Below are positions 42,800 to 51,556 of a stretch of 64,000 nucleotides of DNA, piece after piece. A program made the translations under genes and the position numbers. The DNA is from Eutreptiella sp. 'Long Island Sound 2002'. Lineage: Eukaryota > Euglenozoa > Euglenophyceae > Eutreptiales > Eutreptiaceae. Under the pieces are notes generated by a model that saw nothing but the letters and a program-made list of their open reading frames with translations, ran no database searches and was not told the DNA's origin. The stretch's first letter is position 1, and every line of letters starts with the position of its first letter. The stretch spans positions 58,067,355 to 58,131,354 of the forward strand of contig OZ038384.1 in NCBI GenBank assembly GCA_964036045.1, read 5' to 3'.

Positions 42800-43140
42800 A
42801 TGCATTTTCAGTAAAATTGGTAAATTTTTCTTTGGGGTAAGGTCGTGTGATTTTTCTATTTTTGCGGTAAACGCGTGTAGGGAAAAATGGTAACATTGTG
42901 TAATTTTTGTTTCGGTAAGTTGTGCAATTTCTTTTCTTGCGGTAAATGCGTGTAACAAAACATTCGTCACGGTGTGTATTTTTTTTTGCTGTAAATGCGT
43001 GTACGGAAAAATCATCTAGTCGTGTAAATTTTTTTTGCGGCAATGCATGTGACGGGCTTACACGAATTACCGCAAAAAAAATTACACGACTAGACGATTG
43101 TTTTGCACACGCATTTACCGCCAAAAAAAACTACACAAAT
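42800..43140 (+). repeat. T-rich module with 62-bp foldback
   Basis: Tandem ttttttttgcggtaaatgcgtgtaa-like units as at 31330-31560, ending in an inverted repeat. About 42979-43040 and 43070-43131 are complementary (about 85% by eye) around a 29-base loop. The inner part, for example tctagtcgtgtaa, is almost perfect. Confidence 0.85.
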
Positions 43141-43259
43141 TACAACATACACCTGGAAATGCGCGTGTGCCAGAAAGTGTGCCAACAGCTTCCTCAAAAA
43201 ACGAGTGGGCGTACTGGTGAGGAGTCCACAGTTGTATTTGGTCGTACACACTTGGCCAG

Positions 43260-43915
43260 GGAGATCGATTAGGGCCTGTCATGGCGCTGAGCAAGGAAGG
43301 CGTCAAAGGAGAGATGACAACGAAGAGATAAGGTCAGAGGCGAAAACGGGGGATTAAATTGGCTGCGGGACCTTCGTCTTATAGCCTTCGGCCTCCCCAG
43401 CCTCAAGAGTTTCTGGAAAGAAAGCAGCAGCTGGTTCTGGGGAGAAAAAAGGGGGGCCGGGGGTTCAAGGGGAGCCTTCATGAAATTGGTAGCTGTGCTG
43501 TCTTGCCCTAGAGATGCTGAGTGTGCCGAAAAGACGGGCAGTCATGGTGGACCCATGGGTGCAGAGCGGATGGATTCAGTATTTCGAATGGGCAGAAGTG
43601 TTAGGGCTACACAACCGTCTTCTGAGGGCACTTCAAAGGAATGCCAGTAGACATTTGCGACCGAGGGCTAATCATTTCTTTTGCACCATAGGCTGACATG
43701 GATTTGTTGGAAGGAGGCAGACAATCCCTCAAGTCCTCAGGGGCCTGTGTATTTTTGAAAATCTCAAGGCGTTACCAGGGCATGAGCTTATCCCTCAGAT
43801 GTGCCACTCGGAGCAGGAGTGGCCAAGGTTTTCTTTGGGTGACTAACCCAAAGGTAAAGCCTATGCTGACCCCAAACCTGACATCAAAAACGATGCAAGA
43901 GCCACACCAAAAACA
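43260..43915. other. No convincing gene
   Basis: Short plus-strand frames (ATG 43514 and ATG 43698) look weakly coding, for example DPWVQSGWIQYFEWAEVLGL. The second runs into the Penelope-like element's terminal repeat. They could be remnants of whatever the element inserted into. Confidence 0.35.
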
Positions 43916-43918
43916 AAA

Positions 43919-44246
43919 GGCTGCAGGGGCAAGCACAAAACGTGAAAAGACTCCTCAGATGATCATGAGACTGGTACGAGAGAAGGTGCAGAAAAACACA
44001 GCGTTCAAGGAAAGCACCCTGGCCCCGACACCACAACTGCTCGCGGGAAGAATATACATACATTGACAGGCTGCACCGCATAGTCTACCTGCACCACAAT
44101 TCCCGTCATGTGGGCTCCGGCTGTCGCTCTATGCTGTGACCGTCGGCGCCCCTTCTCTTACCTAGTCCGCCTTTCGTCTCTTCACTAAGCTTACCTAAAT
44201 TATGTCGTTCAACTCATGCACCGCACACACACAGAAAGCATCAATG
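43919..44246. repeat. Penelope-like element terminal direct repeat, 3' copy
   Basis: 328 bp from ggctgcaggggcaagcac to cagaaagcatcaatg. It contains the end of a short plus frame but no gene of its own. The RT frame on the minus strand stops at 44241, just inside it. Confidence 0.95.
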
Positions 44247-45494
44247 CGCAACAGTGTCCACTCCCGAGCTCTGCATGTGAGCTCGCTTGCCCTCCCGAGC
44301 CCACGTGACCACTGACCCCAGGGAAATCACCCCCATCAGGTTGTACTTGCGCAGGAATCGCTCTAAACAGGGCAACCACCATTCCTTCGGGTACCCACGC
44401 CAACCTACGCCCCACACCAGGGAGCGAAAATTGGCAACCAGGTCACCCGTGGATGCAGCGTACCAAACTGATTTGAGAAACAGCGAAGGGAGCATGGAGG
44501 CCAGCGTGAATCGCGCGTTGGCGGACCCAGCAGGGATCCACCTCTGCCATTGCGCTGACTCCCCTGCAGACTGTAAATCCCAGACCACGCCCTTCCTAGT
44601 AAGTGAAAACCCCAGGGGGAGGACTCGCCAAGAGCACTCACCCCACGACACAGTCAATTCTGTAGGTTCCCACTTCAAGGGAACGCCGTAAAGGCACTGC
44701 AGAAAACACATCACACTGCGCCGGACCACAGGGAGCAACTCTTGAAGGACGTTCATGAACACTATATATATATTATCTCTGAAACGCGACAGAAGAACAC
44801 ACGGGGAGGAGGAGACAGGGGGTTCTGGATCACCCCGACGGGTAGCCCACCCCCACCAGCCCCTCTGCGCCTCGTTGGCGACACATGTAATCGGGTCTAT
44901 TTCCCTAAAGAAATCCCTCACATGTGCTCGGTCACGGGCTGGAGCGCACGCGGTGATGGTCCCCATCCATCCGTCTGGGGCCCCATCCCACAGTGAAGTA
45001 ACAAGCAAACCAATCCGCACGCCCGCCACTTGCAAAAACCCGAAAGAGGAGTCGGTGGGACTCCACCATCCCCCAAACCCATCCTCTCGAATGATACCCC
45101 GGGACACCGATGCTCGATCAGTGCTGGCCAGGGTCCTGCCCACGAGGTGTGAAGGGTGAGAGGAGGGATGGCACACTTCCACAGGGTCGGTGATGGACAG
45201 CTGCACATCACATAAACTGTTGGGCAGTAGCGGCGATTCTGCATTGACCGCCTCGTGCCACCGCGCCTCAAGGACAATTTTTTCTGTACCAAAAACCAGA
45301 GTGAGTTCCTGGGCTAGCGCCCACAATTCCGCCAGCTGGACGGAGAGGTGCCCCCCGATGGGGACGCCCCTGTCACCCTGCTTTAGCATGAGGGACCCCA
45401 GCACCAATGCTGTGTTATGATGCAGGTCCCACTCCACAAAATCAGTCAGTTCCTGTCTGGTAATGACCCTAAATTCAGAGCCACTGGTTGTCCC
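44241..45494 (-). CDS. Penelope-like element RT, motifs B-C and thumb
   Basis: Same frame as the preceding entry after TAG 45495: SGSEFRVITRQELTDFVEWD, LHHNTALVLG, motif B QGDRGVPIGGHLSVQLAELW, then motif C in SRFRDNIYIVF at about 44770, where the usual second Asp of YxDD is Asn. The C-terminal thumb-like part (FFREIDPITCVANEAQRGWW precedes, VGWRGYPKEWWLPCLERFLR follows) ends with TGA at 44241. Whether RFRDN is normal for this clade or a loss-of-function change needs family alignment. Confidence 0.6.
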   Translation of the reverse strand, partial: GTTSGSEFRVITRQELTDFVEWDLHHNTALVLGSLMLKQGDRGVPIGGHLSVQLAELWALAQELTLVFGTEKIVLEARWHEAVNAESPLLPNSLCDVQLSITDPVEVCHPSSHPSHLVGRTLASTDRASVSRGIIREDGFGGWWSPTDSSFGFLQVAGVRIGLLVTSLWDGAPDGWMGTITACAPARDRAHVRDFFREIDPITCVANEAQRGWWGWATRRGDPEPPVSSSPCVLLSRFRDNIYIVFMNVLQELLPVVRRSVMCFLQCLYGVPLKWEPTELTVSWGECSWRVLPLGFSLTRKGVVWDLQSAGESAQWQRWIPAGSANARFTLASMLPSLFLKSVWYAASTGDLVANFRSLVWGVGWRGYPKEWWLPCLERFLRKYNLMGVISLGSVVTWAREGKRAHMQSSGVDTVAH

Positions 45495-46967
45495 CTAGCG
45501 GTCGAGTGTTTTTTCACCTGATTTGTGCAGGGCAAAAAAATTCACGCATCCGCGTTTTTCGCGCTCCAACAGCTGAAAAATGGACTTCAGTGAAGGAACC
45601 ACGTCACATTTGCAGATGTGCCAAAACATGTCTGCCATGTCTGCTTCAGCAGGGCAAACTGCGGACCAAACGGGCATAGTGCGCCCCACAGCCCCCAGAA
45701 TATCGCGGACGCCGAGCATGCAGGGTGTCCCCAGGGTTAAGAGAAGTCTGTACACCTCGCTGACCACCAACTGCAGAGAGCGACTGATCAGTCGGGCATA
45801 AGACCGCAAAATGGGGAACTTAAAGGAAACAATGTCTCTCCACTTCACCACCGCCTCTGACCCTCGTTCCACTGTTTTCCAATTTAAAATGGAGAAAATG
45901 GATGGGGCCCCGAACAATGGTTTGGGACGAAACTGGCGTGGACCTGGGTCTTCATCCTGGATCCCGTCACAGGGCTCCGGCTCTGGATTGGAATACACAG
46001 AATTGATGTGCTCGCCGGCCCACGTCAGATTATTGAACCCTTTGCGTAACGTATTATGCCTAATGGCTGATTGTACAATGCCATGTGCATGCGCTGACCG
46101 CAGTGTGTCAAAAACAACTGCGGCTTGCGCTGATGGCTTTGAATCTGCTACCCCCCACAGCACAAACCTGTCACCTCCCAGGTATGCTTGTAAAATTCTT
46201 TCTTCTTCCAAAACACGACATGCACCTGACATGCGGTGCAGTTGTTTATCCCAAACCCCTGTGCGAAACCGCAGGTCGCAAATGCGAGAGGAAAGGTTGT
46301 CCACATGCGCCTCTTCCAGCGCAGGTGTCTCCAGCGCACAGGTGGAGATATCCCTGGCACAGATATCCCTGACCCAGTCGATAATCGGGGTAATATCCTC
46401 CTGCTGAAGCAGGGCGTGCTTCGCATCTGTCGACGGGGTTACCTTCGCCTGCATCTGAGCCTCAGGCAGGGGAGAGGGAGGGGAAGAGGAGAGAGAAGAG
46501 GGAGCTGCCGAAGGTTGGGAGATGGAAATTTTTGGTGGTCTGTCAGGTATTGTCATACGCTTCAGGGAAGCTTCAAAGATATTCAGCCGCTCCTCCAAAA
46601 CTGACAGAGGGGGCACCAGGCACTGTCTAGAATTACCATTCATGGTTTCCGCGCCCCGTTCGCCCAGCAGGCATTCCCACTGTGGCTTGGAACGAAGCAG
46701 GACATGTCCAATGTCATTCTGCAGAACAGGGTGACAGGTCATGAGGGAAGAGCACCGACAAAGCCTGCCACCGCGCTGTTTTAATTGCATCGTAACCGCC
46801 TGCACTACATCCTGTTGAACTGACTGCGGCTCAGTGAAAACCCATGCCCTCTGTAGGTCTCCTACGTGCAACGGAAGTGCAGAGAAGGCCCCACAGTCAA
46901 TGCCCTTGGTAAGCTCATCGGCTGTCATCCGCACTGTGCGGAGGGAGGCACCCCCACCGCATGGCAT
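45495..46967 (-). CDS. Penelope-like element RT, fingers and motif A
   Basis: A 490-residue frame. The N-terminal half has a linker rich in Ser/Pro (QPSAAPSSLSSSPPSPLPE). Toward the C-terminus come LTWAGEHINSVYS, LRSYARLISRSLQLVVSEVY, then DMADMFWHICKCDVVPSLKS, the motif A region, and FFALHKSGEKTLDR just before TAG 45495. The codons after the TAG continue the same RT domain in the same frame, so the TAG sits inside the RT between motifs A and B. Confidence 0.6.
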   Translation of the reverse strand: MPCGGGASLRTVRMTADELTKGIDCGAFSALPLHVGDLQRAWVFTEPQSVQQDVVQAVTMQLKQRGGRLCRCSSLMTCHPVLQNDIGHVLLRSKPQWECLLGERGAETMNGNSRQCLVPPLSVLEERLNIFEASLKRMTIPDRPPKISISQPSAAPSSLSSSPPSPLPEAQMQAKVTPSTDAKHALLQQEDITPIIDWVRDICARDISTCALETPALEEAHVDNLSSRICDLRFRTGVWDKQLHRMSGACRVLEEERILQAYLGGDRFVLWGVADSKPSAQAAVVFDTLRSAHAHGIVQSAIRHNTLRKGFNNLTWAGEHINSVYSNPEPEPCDGIQDEDPGPRQFRPKPLFGAPSIFSILNWKTVERGSEAVVKWRDIVSFKFPILRSYARLISRSLQLVVSEVYRLLLTLGTPCMLGVRDILGAVGRTMPVWSAVCPAEADMADMFWHICKCDVVPSLKSIFQLLEREKRGCVNFFALHKSGEKTLDR

Positions 46968-47559
46968 CCTTCAGTTTTGTTGCCTGAACAGGCATGACGG
47001 ACAGCGCACGGTTGAGCCAGGCTTTTAGGCAATCAGGCAGGGCTCGCTGTGCAATATGTGAACGAAGACTGGTCTTAATGGAATTAATTGTACCTCTGTG
47101 ATACGTGGGGACCCTGACAACAATGCGTCGTAGCAATTCTGTTCCCCATGCCTTTTTGACGAAGCCCTGCACCGCGCGAAAAAACGAATCAAACAGGCGC
47201 CCTGGAACCTTCCCAAGGGAGGTGGTAAGGAGTTCGATCAGATGTTCGACCTCCAGCACTGAACCCTGGTTACTCCGAATCTTCCAGAGTACATCATTTG
47301 TCCTCTGGGAAAGGGTCTTCGCTTCTGAAGATGTCTGGTCCCGAAGACTCCATCTCCATCTGAGCTCACCTATGCCCCACCCTCTGGCAGGGTCAATCTG
47401 GTTGAGTGTAGGGGCGAGGACGCTGTCAAAATGTGACTCCACATTGAAGGCCTCACGGGGGGGTCTACTTTCTGCATCAGGAGCATCGAGGCCTTTGCTC
47501 AACCGATGCTGGCCAGCACGCATGAAAGGGAGGGTGTCTTCCCAAAACCGAGTTGGCAC
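46915..47559 (-). CDS. Penelope-like element ORF2, linker between EN and RT
   Basis: A 214-residue frame: FMRAGQHRLSKGLDAPDAES completes the endonuclease side; then ELRWRWSLRDQTSSEAKTLS, VEHLIELLTTSLGKVPGRLF, LRRIVVRVPTYHRGTINSIK, LPDCLKAWLNRALSVMPVQA. Helical and basic, as expected for the region N-terminal to an RT palm. It passes into 45495-46967 by a shift at a CCCCC run (about 46951-46955). Confidence 0.5.
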   Translation of the reverse strand: MPTRFWEDTLPFMRAGQHRLSKGLDAPDAESRPPREAFNVESHFDSVLAPTLNQIDPARGWGIGELRWRWSLRDQTSSEAKTLSQRTNDVLWKIRSNQGSVLEVEHLIELLTTSLGKVPGRLFDSFFRAVQGFVKKAWGTELLRRIVVRVPTYHRGTINSIKTSLRSHIAQRALPDCLKAWLNRALSVMPVQATKLKDAMRWGCLPPHSADDSR

Positions 47560-48494
47560 CGTAACCGCCTGTGCCTTGTACCGAGGAATAAATTCCGAAG
47601 GGACTTAGCCCTCGAAAGATGTTCCCCATACCGCTCCAGAGGGGCTCTGGGGCCATGCACAAATCCCACCTGACCTACGTAGGGCAGAAAAGGTCCCACC
47701 ATCACGTAGATCCATGTGTCGGCAATCGTCAGGGGGGTACCAAGAGGTAACCGCGCAAGCCTTGCAATGCGACGAAGCCTAACATCTGGACAATCCCTGA
47801 GCAGGTGGTTACTCCTCAGCAGGGACTCTGCCACCTGATCCCACGGTATGCACCTGGATTTCAGAAGTTTTGCCCTTCGGTCGGCTTCTGCATCCCACGC
47901 GGCCCAGAATTCGTTCACTTGATCTAACATCTCCTGTCTGGAGGGGAAGGGGGAGTCTGGGCCTGAGAGCCCCGGCAAAGGTCCGCACCAGGAGTCTGGT
48001 CCCGAAGACTTAATAAAGCCTTTAGTTGCCAGGCCAAAACCTTTGGCGACAATGCCTGTGCCCACTTCTCCCACTCCCCCATCAACCAGCCACCATTCCC
48101 AAATACCATCCAGCCAGAGCCATTTTTCTTGTCCTGTGTCTGTTTGATCAAAACAGCGAACTTTCAATCTTGTCTGCGCACCAAACTGTACTGCACGCCC
48201 ACTAACAGCCCAGCGTTCTAACTGTCCGTTCCAGCCTCTATTCGCTTTCCGATTGTGTAGCACGCACATTCTAAAACTGCTATCAGCAAGACATTTATGG
48301 ATCTCAGCTGAAAAATCGAAGGGGGCCACATCGGACCTGAGAAAGAAGGTCCGTGTGGGACCCAACAAAGCATACTTACTGTCAAAAATCCCATCAAAAT
48401 ACAAGCACTCAGGAATGTCGCTCGCAAATTCTGGGAGCCCTGAGGACCAGGGTGTGCCAAAAAGCATGCATCTAATGCCTAATACATCACGCAA
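47499..48494 (-). CDS. Penelope-like element ORF2, GIY-YIG endonuclease
   Basis: In this 331-residue frame, residues about 258-300 hold a GIY-YIG domain: TWIYVMVG (GIY strand), LPYVGQVG (YIG strand), APLERYGEHL (Arg and downstream Glu/His). The domain nicks target DNA to prime reverse transcription in Penelope-like elements. Residues 1-250 carry aromatic-rich segments (KWLWLDGIWEWWLVDGG) and a helical stretch (EMLDQVNEFWAAWDAEADRR) of unknown role. The frame changes near 47540, and the following frame (46915-47559) continues the domain. Confidence 0.65.
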   Translation of the reverse strand: MRDVLGIRCMLFGTPWSSGLPEFASDIPECLYFDGIFDSKYALLGPTRTFFLRSDVAPFDFSAEIHKCLADSSFRMCVLHNRKANRGWNGQLERWAVSGRAVQFGAQTRLKVRCFDQTDTGQEKWLWLDGIWEWWLVDGGVGEVGTGIVAKGFGLATKGFIKSSGPDSWCGPLPGLSGPDSPFPSRQEMLDQVNEFWAAWDAEADRRAKLLKSRCIPWDQVAESLLRSNHLLRDCPDVRLRRIARLARLPLGTPLTIADTWIYVMVGPFLPYVGQVGFVHGPRAPLERYGEHLSRAKSLRNLFLGTRHRRLRCQLGFGKTPSLSCVLASIG

Positions 48495-49194
48495 GAAGTC
48501 TTCCGCCCCCCCCCGTCAGTCGACAGCAAAGGGGTAGGTGTGCCTTCATAGCTTCAACAAGTGGTATACTAAATTCGCAAAACTGCTCGATGTCCGTCGC
48601 GGAGACTTCAGCCCATTCCCTGATACCGTTGGTGGCCGTAAAACCATCCCACAGCGGTCGTAGCGAACGGTTCCTAGACAAAGCGCTTGCAAATGAATCA
48701 ACAGAGCATATGCCACGTAGAAATTGCAGGGTGGGGCCACAGACCCCCTCCTTCATCTGCAAAGACTCGCCACTCGTGACATCGCCGGAGGAGGAAAGGG
48801 TTGAGGGGCGTGGATCCAAACGCTCATCTTCAGGAAGCATTGGATCAGCCTCTAAGCAAAATTCTGCAGAGGGATTGCTAGAACACGTACTTCCGTTGCC
48901 ACTGTCAATGGACTGGTGGGTACGTTCTCCTGATTCGCTCAGCAATTCGTCGATCTCAGAAGTAAACTCAGAATCGCACGACCGTGTACCACAGATGGAG
49001 GCGCGCAGGAAGACAGCCGCTGTTTCCAAATCTGTGATGGTCTGTGATCTCCGCAGATCCTCTCTAGCATGTTCCAAGAGGAGGTCACGCAGGATGAGGA
49101 TCGAGGATCGAGTGTGGACAACCGTGTGGTCATGGTGTCTCCGTAGTGCCAGAGGGTCCTTCGGATAGACATGGACGCTTACAAGGTTTCCCAT
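48487..49194 (-). CDS. Penelope-like element ORF2, N-terminal part
   Basis: ATG 49194 opens a 235-residue frame (MGNLVSVHVYPKDPLALRRH; ILILRDLLLEHAREDLRRSQ; an acidic/Ser-rich middle; FSIPLVEAMKAHLPL). Its end at 48487 follows an 8-C run (about 48507-48514) on the plus strand. The next frame (47499-48494) continues naturally there, so a homopolymer-length difference explains the break. No known domain. Confidence 0.45.
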   Translation of the reverse strand: MGNLVSVHVYPKDPLALRRHHDHTVVHTRSSILILRDLLLEHAREDLRRSQTITDLETAAVFLRASICGTRSCDSEFTSEIDELLSESGERTHQSIDSGNGSTCSSNPSAEFCLEADPMLPEDERLDPRPSTLSSSGDVTSGESLQMKEGVCGPTLQFLRGICSVDSFASALSRNRSLRPLWDGFTATNGIREWAEVSATDIEQFCEFSIPLVEAMKAHLPLCCRLTGGGGRLLA

Positions 49195-50044
49195 TATTCA
49201 ACTCCTCTGCAGCATGACGGGCTGCCTCCTCCCAGAAGAAGATCTTATCGAATACATTCAGCTCCCGCGTATCAAAGCCGCACGGCTCAGTACTCTCCAC
49301 TGCCGGCTCCAGCGCATTCTGGAGTTGAACCTGGTTGGAGAGTCCCAGCACCAAGTGCCCCGCTGGCCTTTGACCCACTGAGCGTACCTTCACAACTTGG
49401 TAGGTGCGTGCAGTTGGGCTGCTGGTCGCATCTGCAGAAGGGGTAGGTGCCAGAGTAACCATAAAAAGCCCTTCGCCCATATGGCTGAGCGCGTGAACCC
49501 CCTCATTTATCCTCCGTATGACTGGAGTGCTGGACAGAGCACCTCTGCACTCCATCAGGGCCGCCATGTCCACCATCTTCCACTCTTGGGCAGGTTTCCA
49601 TCCCAGTGTCCAGGAACCCAATGCGTCTTTTCTCTGTGGTACCGTAGTATTCGCCGTCGACGACCCTGGTCCCACTGTGACGTCCATGAGATCCGTGGAG
49701 CCCGTTGCAGATAGGAAGCTATCCGTAGAGGCGACAGAGAGTCTCCCCGGCGTCACATTCGTGTCACTCCCGCTGGCAGTGGACTGCAGGTTCTCAATGG
49801 TCGGGACTGCGGGCCCGTCTTCAATCGAGGCCAGACGGAGTCGCTCCTCTATGTGGGGATCAAGACTTGGCGGCAGCTCTGCGAGAGCCGCATCTCTGGC
49901 ATCCTGCATCATCTGCTGGACCTCGTTCTGCGAGACGCCCCTAACTTTGACCAACAGTTGTCCCATCAGACTATGTGACACGTTCCCCGACCGTTTTAGG
50001 TCGGAAAACCGACCGATCAATACGTCCCAGCTGCTGCCAGACAT
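49130..50044 (-). CDS. Penelope-like element ORF1 continuation
   Basis: About 300 residues overlapping the previous frame by 74 bases: LMGQLLVKVRGVSQNEVQQM, DARDAALAELPPSLDPHIEE, a Ser/Thr-rich middle, TLGWKPAQEWKMVDMAALME, and a basic C-terminus (NNGKPCKRPCLSEG). It closes with TGA at 49130, plausibly a genuine ORF1 end. The overlap probably reflects a single-base shift rather than two genes. No domain is recognised. Confidence 0.45.
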   Translation of the reverse strand: MSGSSWDVLIGRFSDLKRSGNVSHSLMGQLLVKVRGVSQNEVQQMMQDARDAALAELPPSLDPHIEERLRLASIEDGPAVPTIENLQSTASGSDTNVTPGRLSVASTDSFLSATGSTDLMDVTVGPGSSTANTTVPQRKDALGSWTLGWKPAQEWKMVDMAALMECRGALSSTPVIRRINEGVHALSHMGEGLFMVTLAPTPSADATSSPTARTYQVVKVRSVGQRPAGHLVLGLSNQVQLQNALEPAVESTEPCGFDTRELNVFDKIFFWEEAARHAAEELNNGKPCKRPCLSEGPSGTTETP

Positions 50045-51110
50045 GTTTTCGATCTTCGGTCAGGGTCTTCAGCGAATTTTCGGCGTCTTGCACACGCATG
50101 TTCAGGGCATGAGCAGGAAGACCAACCACTGCTGTAGAGAGCGAAGAAGGTGTTGACGATGGTTTATATGACGGCAGTTGTAGTGCAGAGGCTTTCGGGT
50201 CTAGCGCAATCTGCGCAAAAGCCTGTGGAGAGGCTCCCAGGGCTTCTGTGACCGGATCGCCAGTGCGTTCCCGTTTATTCCGTTTCTCTTTCACTCCTCG
50301 CCTCTTGCGAACAGGGGGATCGGCCTGAAAAGGGAAAGCCGGGTGACTAGCTTGCGTACTCGGTGGTGCTGGCAGTGCAAAAGCTGGATCTGGTGGCGCA
50401 GGCAGCGCAAGCTGCTGCTGATTAGCACTTCCCAGAGAACGAGCAGGCCCTGGTACCAGCATATTCTGAAAGAACTCAGCCGCGGGCGCGTCCTTTATTG
50501 GCCTCGGGGAAGTACTCCTGGGGTCTGTCCCATCGTCCCATCTCGGGAGACCAGTGGCCGCTTCCATAACCGCGGCGAGAAACTCACGGTCAGACATCGG
50601 AGGCCATGTTGATACATCCACAGAGCGACGTTCAGCAATCTGGTACTTGGAAAACTGCTTCAAACGAAGGTCCGCCAGTATACAGTGCCAGTGTTCTCTG
50701 TTGGCATGCCATCGATCTGTATCTGCTTGACACCATTTATGCGACGTAGGAAAATGCACTCCTGAGAGATGGCCAAATTTCCTGCAAAGGTAGCACGGAT
50801 TCCCCAGTTTGTGCTCAGCCTTGCCCAGAGCCTCCGGATCTGTATGATCCACGTCTGTGAGGTCGAATCTGGGAAGCACGTCCGTAGAATGCGTCCACTG
50901 CTGACCCTGTGCAGACGGGCCCGGTTTGCCCTTGTGAGCATTCTTGATGCGTTTTTTCCTCTTGTCGGATTTGTGATGTTGGGGCTGCACCTGCATCTGC
51001 TGCCCCTGCGTCGACCCAATTTGCCCTTGCGGACACATAAGAGATCGCACTGCATGGGCGGTTGCATCACCAATAATCTTCGCAAGCTGGTCGGGAGGAA
51101 GTGAGGTCAT
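49971..51110 (-). CDS. Penelope-like element ORF1, zinc-finger protein
   Basis: ATG at 51110 (MTSLPPDQLAKIIGDATAHA) gives about 380 residues. There is a basic stretch (KSDKRKKRIKNAHKGKPG), then a possible zinc finger CYLCRKFGHLSGVHF with HKWC following, Pro/Ala-rich repeats (LALPAPPDPAFALPAPP), a second basic patch (VRKRRGVKEKRNKRER) and a C-terminal helical segment. Composition fits an RNA-binding structural protein. Upstream codons to 51248 are open but lie in the terminal repeat and lack ATG. The frame ends near a probable shift into 49130-50044. Confidence 0.55.
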   Translation of the reverse strand: MTSLPPDQLAKIIGDATAHAVRSLMCPQGQIGSTQGQQMQVQPQHHKSDKRKKRIKNAHKGKPGPSAQGQQWTHSTDVLPRFDLTDVDHTDPEALGKAEHKLGNPCYLCRKFGHLSGVHFPTSHKWCQADTDRWHANREHWHCILADLRLKQFSKYQIAERRSVDVSTWPPMSDREFLAAVMEAATGLPRWDDGTDPRSTSPRPIKDAPAAEFFQNMLVPGPARSLGSANQQQLALPAPPDPAFALPAPPSTQASHPAFPFQADPPVRKRRGVKEKRNKRERTGDPVTEALGASPQAFAQIALDPKASALQLPSYKPSSTPSSLSTAVVGLPAHALNMRVQDAENSLKTLTEDRKHVWQQLGRIDRSVFRPKTVGERVT

Positions 51111-51228
51111 GTCACTGAAGGAGGATCTGGAGGAAATTCGTGGAGATAATGCCGAAGTCGATGAGTTTGAGATGACGGGGAACAATGGAAGGCACACGTG
51201 CTTCAGTCGCACACGTGTTAGAGCCACA

Positions 51229-51556
51229 GGCTGCAGGGGCAAGCACAAAACGTGAAAAGACTCCTCAGATGATCATGAGACTGGTACGAGAGAAGGTGCA
51301 GAAAAACACAGCGTTCAAGGAAAGCACCCTGGCCCCGACACCACAACTGCTCGCGGGAAGAATATACATACATTGACAGGCTGCACCGCATAGTCTACCT
51401 GCACCACAATTCCCGTCATGTGGGCTCCGGCTGTCGCTCTATGCTGTGACCGTCGGCGCCCCTTCTCTTACCTAGTCCGCCTTTCGTCTCTTCACTAAGC
51501 TTACCTGAATTATGTCGTTCAACTCATGCACCGCACACACACAGAAAGCATCAATG
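51229..51556. repeat. Penelope-like element terminal direct repeat, 5' copy
   Basis: Nearly identical to 43919-44246. The flanking word gagccaca precedes both copies, with 12 extra bases in the left one. On the minus strand it lies upstream of the first ORF and should hold promoter and 5' UTR. Confidence 0.95.

Larger units (their letters stand above)
43919..51556 (-). mobile_element. Penelope-like retroelement with GIY-YIG upstream of RT
   Basis: A 7.6-kb minus-strand element bounded by two direct repeats of 328 bp (pLTR-like). The coding order is zinc-finger protein, two further frames, GIY-YIG endonuclease, then reverse transcriptase. EN before RT is the permuted arrangement known for Naiad/Chlamys-type Penelope-like elements, whereas canonical members have EN last. 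The terminal repeats differ at one position that I can see (44197 a, 51507 g), so insertion is recent. Despite this, coding changes frame five times, at several points near homopolymers, and contains one TAG. Confidence 0.75.
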
